From Candidatus Altimarinota bacterium (GTDB taxonomy: Bacteria > Patescibacteriota > Minisyncoccia > Phycocordibacterales > UBA5272), in assembly GCA_021734745.1 (NCBI GenBank), contig JAIPIK010000010.1, positions 1 through 36,312 on the forward strand: a DNA stretch of 36,312 bases, in the 5' to 3' direction. Below are positions 32,631-36,312 of the stretch, one piece after another. The position numbers were made by a program, and so were the translations under genes. The notes under the pieces are model-generated. The model saw only the letters and a list, made by a program, of their open reading frames with translations. It made no database searches and had not been told where the DNA came from. Numbering within the stretch: position 1 is the first letter of the stretch; each line of letters begins with the position of its first letter.

Positions 32631-33197
32631 ATGAAATCCGCAATCATACTCCATGGGATGCCATCAAAAGAAGAATATTTTAACTGCGATAGGTCATCAC
32701 AATCTAATAGTCATTGGTTGCCATGGTTACAACAACAGCTTATTGTAAATGGTGTATTAACTCAAACACCTGAACTACCAGAACCATACTTACCTGTATA
32801 TGAGGAATGGTGCAAAGTATTTGAACAGTTTACAATCGATGAAGATACAACTCTTGTTGGTCACAGTTGTGGTGCAGGTTTTCTTTTGCGCTGGTTAAGT
32901 GAAAATAAAATTGAAGTCGGGAAGGTTGTTTTAGTTGCTCCATGGTTTGATCCAGTAAAAGAAATTCAAAATAATTTTTTTGATTTTGAAATAGACAGAG
33001 ATATATTACAGCGAGTAGAAGTAATGAGTATTTTTGTTTCTTCTGATGATGAGAAAACAGTATTAGATAGTGTAGAAATAATTACGAAACAATTACCACA
33101 AGTAGAAGTTAAGAGGTTTGAAGGTAAGGGACATTTTACATTTGGTGACATGAAGACAGAAAAATTTCCTGAACTTTTGGAGTATATTTTGGGATAG
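32631..33197 (+). CDS. RBBP9/YdeN-family alpha/beta serine hydrolase
   Basis: This 188-residue protein matches the small RBBP9/YdeN hydrolases. It begins SAIILHGMPSKEE, with WLPWLQQQL after the first strand. The nucleophile elbow is LVGHSCGAGF (Ser79). The acid residue lies in VSSDDEKT and the catalytic His in GKGHFTFG. The triad is complete, so an esterase or related activity is likely. The substrate is unknown. The gene has its own promoter and stands alone. Confidence 0.85.
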   Translation: MKSAIILHGMPSKEEYFNCDRSSQSNSHWLPWLQQQLIVNGVLTQTPELPEPYLPVYEEWCKVFEQFTIDEDTTLVGHSCGAGFLLRWLSENKIEVGKVVLVAPWFDPVKEIQNNFFDFEIDRDILQRVEVMSIFVSSDDEKTVLDSVEIITKQLPQVEVKRFEGKGHFTFGDMKTEKFPELLEYILG

Positions 33198-33255
33198 TTT
33201 ATTTTTGTTATATAAATTAAATAAGAGTTAAATAATCGCAATATCATATTATATT

Positions 33256-33264
33256 TGCTAGTAT
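33256..33264 (+). promoter_or_regulatory. Extended -10 promoter, leaderless start
   Basis: TGC plus TAGTAT ends 6 bases before the engB ATG. No Shine-Dalgarno sequence is present. Confidence 0.55.
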
Positions 33265-33270
33265 AGACCC

Positions 33271-33837
33271 ATGAATATAAACTCAGTAAAATTTATGAAG
33301 GGACTAGTAAAAGATGACCCAATCATGGATGATGGAATACCACAGGTGGCTTTCATTGGACGTTCAAATGTCGGTAAGTCTAGTCTCGTTAACGCTCTAA
33401 CCAAGAGTTCAGTTTCTCGTACCAGCTCAACACCAGGAAGAACTGCAGAAATTAATTTTTTTCTCATAAACCAAGATACTTATTTTGTAGACTTACCAGG
33501 GTATGGTTTCGCAAAAGTTTCTAATGCGCAAAGAGACAAACTTACAAATCTTATTAATTCATATTTGTTTAATAAGGTATATGTTCAAAAGAGGGTAGTA
33601 CTTATCATTGATATCAATGTTGGTATGACCAGTAAAGATATCGAAATGTTTGAAAATCTTAAAAAGGCAAACAAAAACATTGTGCTTGTACTAAGTAAAG
33701 TGGATAAAATAACTCAGAAAGATTTTCATCACAATATGAAAGAGATAGTAAAAATAACTTGTAACCTGCCACTGTTTCAGATTTCTTCAAAGAATGGTAC
33801 TGGAATGGAGGAATTAATTGATGAATTACTTTCGTAA
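33271..33837 (+). CDS. engB: Ribosome-biogenesis GTPase EngB/YsxC
   Basis: This 188-residue GTPase is typical in length for EngB. G1 is GRSNVGKSS (30-38), G2 lies around TSSTPGRTAEINFF, G3 is DLPGYGFAK (74-82), G4 is SKVDK and G5 is QISSKNGTG. It assists assembly of the large ribosomal subunit. The promoter predicts a leaderless message. A terminator shared with the convergent membrane-protein gene follows. Confidence 0.95.
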   Translation: MNINSVKFMKGLVKDDPIMDDGIPQVAFIGRSNVGKSSLVNALTKSSVSRTSSTPGRTAEINFFLINQDTYFVDLPGYGFAKVSNAQRDKLTNLINSYLFNKVYVQKRVVLIIDINVGMTSKDIEMFENLKKANKNIVLVLSKVDKITQKDFHHNMKEIVKITCNLPLFQISSKNGTGMEELIDELLS

Positions 33838-33896
33838 GATTTTGTAATCATATTTTAAGTAAACATTACAATTTTAGATTGAACATATAATATAAA

Positions 33897-33924
33897 AAAG
33901 GCCGTACAAGTTGTACGTGCCTTT
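33897..33924. terminator. Bidirectional intrinsic terminator
   Basis: AAAGGCCGTACAA pairs with TTGTACGTGCCTTT with a one-base bulge. The A-run before it and T-rich sequence after it fit termination of engB and of the leftward gene. Confidence 0.7.
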
Positions 33925-33935
33925 AAGTAAGATAT

Positions 33936-34277
33936 TTATTTCTTTCTTTTCAGTTCAGGAGATATAACACAAGCCACATCGCGGTGTTTATGTTTGAACG
34001 ATTCCCAAAGCTTTTCACTTTTGTTTGCTGAAGCAACTGCGTAAAACATAGCTGATATTACCGAGAGTATTGATGGCTTCATGTTTCCTAACACAATTAC
34101 TCCAAGAATTGGTATTGCCACCATGAATATAGCAATAATATGATTCTGATATCTAAAGAGGTAGCTATTCTCTGAAAGATATTTCTCGTATACAGATAGT
34201 GCTACTGCAAGGTTTAAACAGTTTTGGGTACAGTCATTTTTATGCAGGGAGTGCTCCGTATTTGTTAAGGCATTCAC
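33936..34277 (-). CDS. Small membrane protein with two transmembrane helices
   Basis: From the chosen start the protein has 113 residues. There is a polar N-terminal region with two Cys, a segment YEKYLSENSYLFRYQNH, two adjacent transmembrane helices (about 46-64 and 67-85) and a basic tail. This resembles SLATT-like two-helix proteins in layout only. The start is a GTG at 34277 with GAGGAGG 8 bases upstream; a longer TTG-initiated frame to 34331 overlaps the -10 region at its 5' end. The promoter is divergent from lexA. Function is unknown. Confidence 0.65.
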   Translation of the reverse strand: MNALTNTEHSLHKNDCTQNCLNLAVALSVYEKYLSENSYLFRYQNHIIAIFMVAIPILGVIVLGNMKPSILSVISAMFYAVASANKSEKLWESFKHKHRDVACVISPELKRKK

Positions 34278-34331
34278 AGTTGTATCCTCCTCATTATGAA
34301 CAATTCGACAGCGTTGTCGATACAAGTACAA

Positions 34332-34359
34332 ATTATCATAGTAGTCATCTAAAAGTCAA
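34332..34359 (-). promoter_or_regulatory. Promoter of the 113-aa membrane protein
   Basis: On the minus strand TTGACT (34359-34354), 16 bases, then GATAAT (34337-34332). The leader is about 50 bases and contains GAGGAGG. Confidence 0.6.
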
Positions 34360-34390
34360 ACATCATAAGTGTTTTATATATGAATACAAG

Positions 34391-34399
34391 TTATCCACA
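34391..34399 (+). promoter_or_regulatory. DnaA box upstream of lexA
   Basis: TTATCCACA, an exact DnaA-box match, lies 9 bases before the -35 element of the lexA promoter. It is the third exact copy in the window; all three are on the plus strand and in promoter regions. Confidence 0.5.
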
Positions 34400-34408
34400 G
34401 TTGTTCTA

Positions 34409-34437
34409 TTGCAGTAGAACATTTGTTCTACTATTAT
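34409..34437 (+). promoter_or_regulatory. lexA promoter with SOS box in the spacer
   Basis: The -35 element TTGCAG (34409-34414) and -10 element TATTAT (34432-34437) are 17 bases apart. The spacer is almost exactly the palindrome TAGAACATTTGTTCTA (34415-34430). Its core GAAC-N4-GTTC is the Gram-positive-type LexA site. LexA bound here would block RNA polymerase. The -10 ends 6 bases before the ATG at 34444, so the mRNA is probably leaderless. Confidence 0.85.
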
Positions 34438-34443
34438 ATATAT

Positions 34444-35007
34444 ATGAATTACGAACAAATTTTATCAACATACTTTGCAGAGAATAAACGTATGCCTACA
34501 TACGAAGAGATGAAAGAACTCTTTGGAGTTGCATCTAAAAACACTGTAGCATACAGAGTTAATAAATTAATAGAAAGTGGTTTTCTTTTTAAATCTGGTA
34601 ACAAACTATCACTTACTGATACTGGATACATAATGAGATTAGGAACAGTACAAGCTGGATTCCCAACAGCCGCAGATGAGGATGTAGAAACCGAATTAAT
34701 GTCACTCGATGATTTTTTAGTAGAGAAAAAAAACTCAACCTACATGCTTGAAGTAATGGGTGAATCAATGATAGATGCTGGAATTATGGAAGGAGACTTG
34801 GTTTTAGTAGAAAGAGGGAAGACGCCTCGGCGAGGAGATATAGTTCTCGCTCTTGTAGATAATGAGTATACCCTCAAGTATTTAGAAACAGAAAATGGTA
34901 AGCCGGTACTAGTCCCAGCAAATAAACTATTCAAGAAAATTTATCCCAACCCAAACAAATTAAGAATCGAAGCCGTATTAAAGGCAGTAATAAGGAAATA
35001 CAGATGA
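34444..35007 (+). CDS. lexA: LexA SOS-response repressor
   Basis: From ATG 34444 the protein has 187 residues. The N-terminal winged helix-turn-helix spans about 1-65 (PTYEEMKELFGVASKNTVAY). The S24 autoprotease domain has cleavage site VQAGFP (Ala71-Gly72), catalytic Ser108 in GESMIDAGI and Lys145 in YTLKYLE. Upstream in-frame codons to 34423 overlap the SOS box and -10 and are rejected. It should repress its own gene through the palindrome in the promoter and be cleaved upon RecA activation. A Y-family-like relic lies downstream, the kind of neighbour expected in an SOS locus. Confidence 0.93.
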   Translation: MNYEQILSTYFAENKRMPTYEEMKELFGVASKNTVAYRVNKLIESGFLFKSGNKLSLTDTGYIMRLGTVQAGFPTAADEDVETELMSLDDFLVEKKNSTYMLEVMGESMIDAGIMEGDLVLVERGKTPRRGDIVLALVDNEYTLKYLETENGKPVLVPANKLFKKIYPNPNKLRIEAVLKAVIRKYR

Positions 35008-35031
35008 TAGGTGATAGGGACTAGGGACTAG
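35007..35031. repeat. Left arm of a long-range inverted repeat
   Basis: Directly after the lexA stop codon come ATAGGTGA and then TAGGGACTAGGGACTAG, a tandem of TAGGGAC. The complements occur at 36263-36294. The arms bound a segment of about 1.3 kb. Confidence 0.7.
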
Positions 35032-35082
35032 AAAGTACAATTACAAAAATAAACAAAAAGAACAAAAACAAAACTACAAAAT

Positions 35083-35202
35083 ATGAAAATATTAAACCTA
35101 TCAATTGAAATAGTAAACACATCAAGAAATATCGAGTCGACATATATGAGCCGAAGAAGTGATTTTATTTCCAGACTCTCTCAACTCTCTGAAATGATCT
35201 AG
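35083..35202 (+). CDS. Possible 39-aa protein between lexA and the Y-family relic
   Basis: A 39-codon frame begins MKILNLSIEIVNTSRNIEST and ends LSEMI. It is rich in Ser and Arg and predicted helical in the second half. It has no Shine-Dalgarno sequence or clear promoter and could be chance or a leader. It is listed because the 254-base gap between lexA and the next gene otherwise holds only repeats. Confidence 0.3.
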   Translation: MKILNLSIEIVNTSRNIESTYMSRRSDFISRLSQLSEMI

Positions 35203-35261
35203 TAATTTATTTTAATGTATCTACTCCTTACTTCCTAACGAATAACTCCTAACTATCTATC

Positions 35262-35696
35262 ATGACTATTTCTACCAAACAAGCAATCATCAAAATAACA
35301 TCATCTGGCAAAAATTTTTCAAAAATAAATTATAGTCGACGTATGTATGCAATCATAAGACGCTACACACCAGAGGTTGTAGAAGGTAAACACAACGAGT
35401 GTTTTGCAGATCTTACTGGTCTTAGAACTTTTTTGAAGATGACTTACAAGGAGATGGCAGAGAATATTGTAAATGACATTAAGAGGGAGATTGGAATTTT
35501 TTGTACAGTAGATGTTGTGACTCTAGATTTATTTTTGGAAGCAAAGAATCAAAGCAAAAAATTAAGAAGTGTTGCGACTTATAAAGAGATGAATAAACTT
35601 TTTGCTAATTCATCATTTACTTCAACAAAAAAACGCAAAAGCCTGACATATAAATCTAAAAAATTAGTTGTACCATTTTTGGGTAAGGTTTCTTAG
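35262..35696 (+). CDS. Truncated Y-family DNA polymerase-like protein, catalytic Asp replaced
   Basis: This 144-residue protein resembles only the middle of the DinB/UmuC palm. YSRRMYAIIRRYTPEVVEG (about 24-42) aligns with the helix before the catalytic motif. KHNECFADLTGLR stands where active enzymes have SIDECFADLTG. Later, YKEMAENIVNDIKREIG and TVDVVTLDLFLEAKN match the helix and strand that follow. The N-terminal catalytic motif (DxDxFFAxVE) and the little-finger domain are absent, and Asp of SIDE is Asn. A basic C-terminal tail (STKKRKSLTYKSKK) is present. The frame is intact, so it may have a non-catalytic role. Its place downstream of lexA fits SOS ancestry. Confidence 0.65.
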   Translation: MTISTKQAIIKITSSGKNFSKINYSRRMYAIIRRYTPEVVEGKHNECFADLTGLRTFLKMTYKEMAENIVNDIKREIGIFCTVDVVTLDLFLEAKNQSKKLRSVATYKEMNKLFANSSFTSTKKRKSLTYKSKKLVVPFLGKVS

Positions 35697-35749
35697 TTAT
35701 TTTATTTTTTGTATAAGATTAGTTAATTTAATTGTTTGTTAAAAACAAA

Positions 35750-35780
35750 AAACGGGCACACATCTCTGTGTCACCCGTTT
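35750..35780. terminator. Bidirectional intrinsic terminator
   Basis: AAACGGG and CCCGTTT with inner ACACA/TGTGT form a hairpin with TCTC loop between the converging relic and 110-aa genes. A-rich sequence precedes the stem. Confidence 0.75.
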
Positions 35781-35798
35781 CTCCTGACAAAACAAGAG

Positions 35799-36131
35799 CT
35801 ACTGTGATCCAATCTTTTGTCTGTTTTCTTCTGTGTATCCACTATCAAGACGAATGGATGATTGGTTTGGACTTCTATCTTGATACGTGAAGGTCCCTTT
35901 TCCAGACGAAGAATGTATACCTTCATAATATTCTCCGATTCGTCGCAAGTCATTGCGGTAACCAGATACATTTACATGGAATTTTACAACTACCATGAGT
36001 TCGCAGGTGTTGTCATCATCAATGTAAGTCCGAACAACTTCACCTTGTAATCCGTGCATGATATCGTGTTCGTTGATTATGGTCACGATATCTCCAGCAT
36101 TGAAACCGCCTCTTTTCACAGCTTGATTCAT
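35799..36131 (-). CDS. Small SH3/KOW-like protein of unknown function
   Basis: This 110-residue protein begins with a segment reminiscent of KOW or SH3-type barrels (FNAGDIVTIINEHDIMHGLQGEVV, about 10-33). Beta-strand-like VVVKFHVNV and a polar C-terminal tail follow. There is no membrane segment. AAGGAG lies 8 bases before the ATG, and the gene has its own promoter and terminator. The domain call is by pattern only. Confidence 0.6.
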   Translation of the reverse strand: MNQAVKRGGFNAGDIVTIINEHDIMHGLQGEVVRTYIDDDNTCELMVVVKFHVNVSGYRNDLRRIGEYYEGIHSSSGKGTFTYQDRSPNQSSIRLDSGYTEENRQKIGSQ

Positions 36132-36183
36132 GGAAATTTCTCCTTACAAATTGTGGGATTTTTGATTTACTGCGGGTATTTGG

Positions 36184-36192
36184 ATACTATCA
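36184..36192 (-). promoter_or_regulatory. Extended -10 promoter of the 110-aa gene
   Basis: On the minus strand TGA plus TAGTAT (36192-36184) gives a leader of about 45 bases that contains AAGGAG. Confidence 0.45.
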
Positions 36193-36262
36193 TAAAATTG
36201 GTTCTTTTCCCATTATGATTTATGAGTTAAGAGTTTTCATGGTAGTATGTATTTTATATTTA

Positions 36263-36294
36263 CTAGTCCCTAGTCCCTAAAAACTGTCACCTAT
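36263..36294. repeat. Right arm of the long-range inverted repeat
   Basis: CTAGTCCCTAGTCCCTA (36263-36279) is the exact complement of 35015-35031. TCACCTAT (36287-36294), after a 7-base insert, complements 35007-35014. Beyond it, to the window end, I see no feature. Confidence 0.7.
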
Positions 36295-36312
36295 GAGCCT
36301 ATCTATCGGCAT

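Noticed and set aside
34278-34331. TTG-initiated extension of the 113-aa membrane protein
   Set aside because: Its start touches the -10 region and lies upstream of any likely transcript, whereas the GTG at 34277 has a perfect GAGGAGG 8 bases away.

Overview
The window is AT-rich (about one third G+C by eye), densely coded and uses UGA as an ordinary stop. Small ancestral-type proteins, many lineage-restricted membrane proteins and short operons suggest a Candidate Phyla Radiation (Patescibacteria) genome, probably Parcubacteria-like. This placement is inferred from gene content and style; no 16S rRNA gene is present. No tRNA, rRNA, CRISPR array, transposase or prophage module was found.

Layout. 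1-456: two leftward consensus promoters; one drives a compact structured non-coding RNA that ends at an intrinsic terminator. 457-2873: a 21-residue basic protein, a leftward pair of membrane proteins, a stand-alone HD (p)ppGpp-hydrolase-like protein and another membrane protein. 2963-7987: a UvrD-type helicase fused to a PD-(D/E)XK nuclease, a small overlapping partner, and a separate RecB/Cas4-like nuclease with a likely Fe-S cluster. 8014-14014: a membrane-anchored protein, a PIN-PhoH ATPase, a YgjP-like metallopeptidase, a secreted protein, an RlmB-type rRNA methyltransferase and an HI0933-type flavoprotein. 14084-19334: a leftward MarR / membrane-fusion / RND efflux operon. 19940-23671: the elongasome operon mreB-mreC-(mini mreD-like)-mrdA. 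23731-25820: greA and lysS. 26424-29893: a short dcw cluster mraZ-rsmH-ftsL-like-ftsI behind a four-box MraZ operator. 30309-33837: a methyltransferase, a DsbA-like thioredoxin, a small helical protein, an alpha/beta hydrolase and the GTPase EngB. 33936-36131: a small membrane protein, lexA with an SOS box inside its own promoter, a truncated Y-family-polymerase-like protein and a small SH3/KOW-like protein.

Two modes of gene expression are visible. Many conserved genes have a -10 element, often of the extended TGN type, ending only 6-10 bases before the start codon with no Shine-Dalgarno sequence. That predicts leaderless mRNAs. A second set, mostly short unrecognised genes plus phoH, has strong Shine-Dalgarno sites; several of these also have TTGACA-like promoters and their own terminators. 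The -10 positions revise several start codons (7103, 11860, 19334, 26424 and 34444).

The most interesting items are the unassigned structured RNA at 117-341, the leaderless/SD split, the 52-residue protein in the mreD slot, the Y-family relic with a substituted catalytic Asp beside lexA, DnaA boxes in front of three promoters, and inverted repeats placed at gene boundaries.
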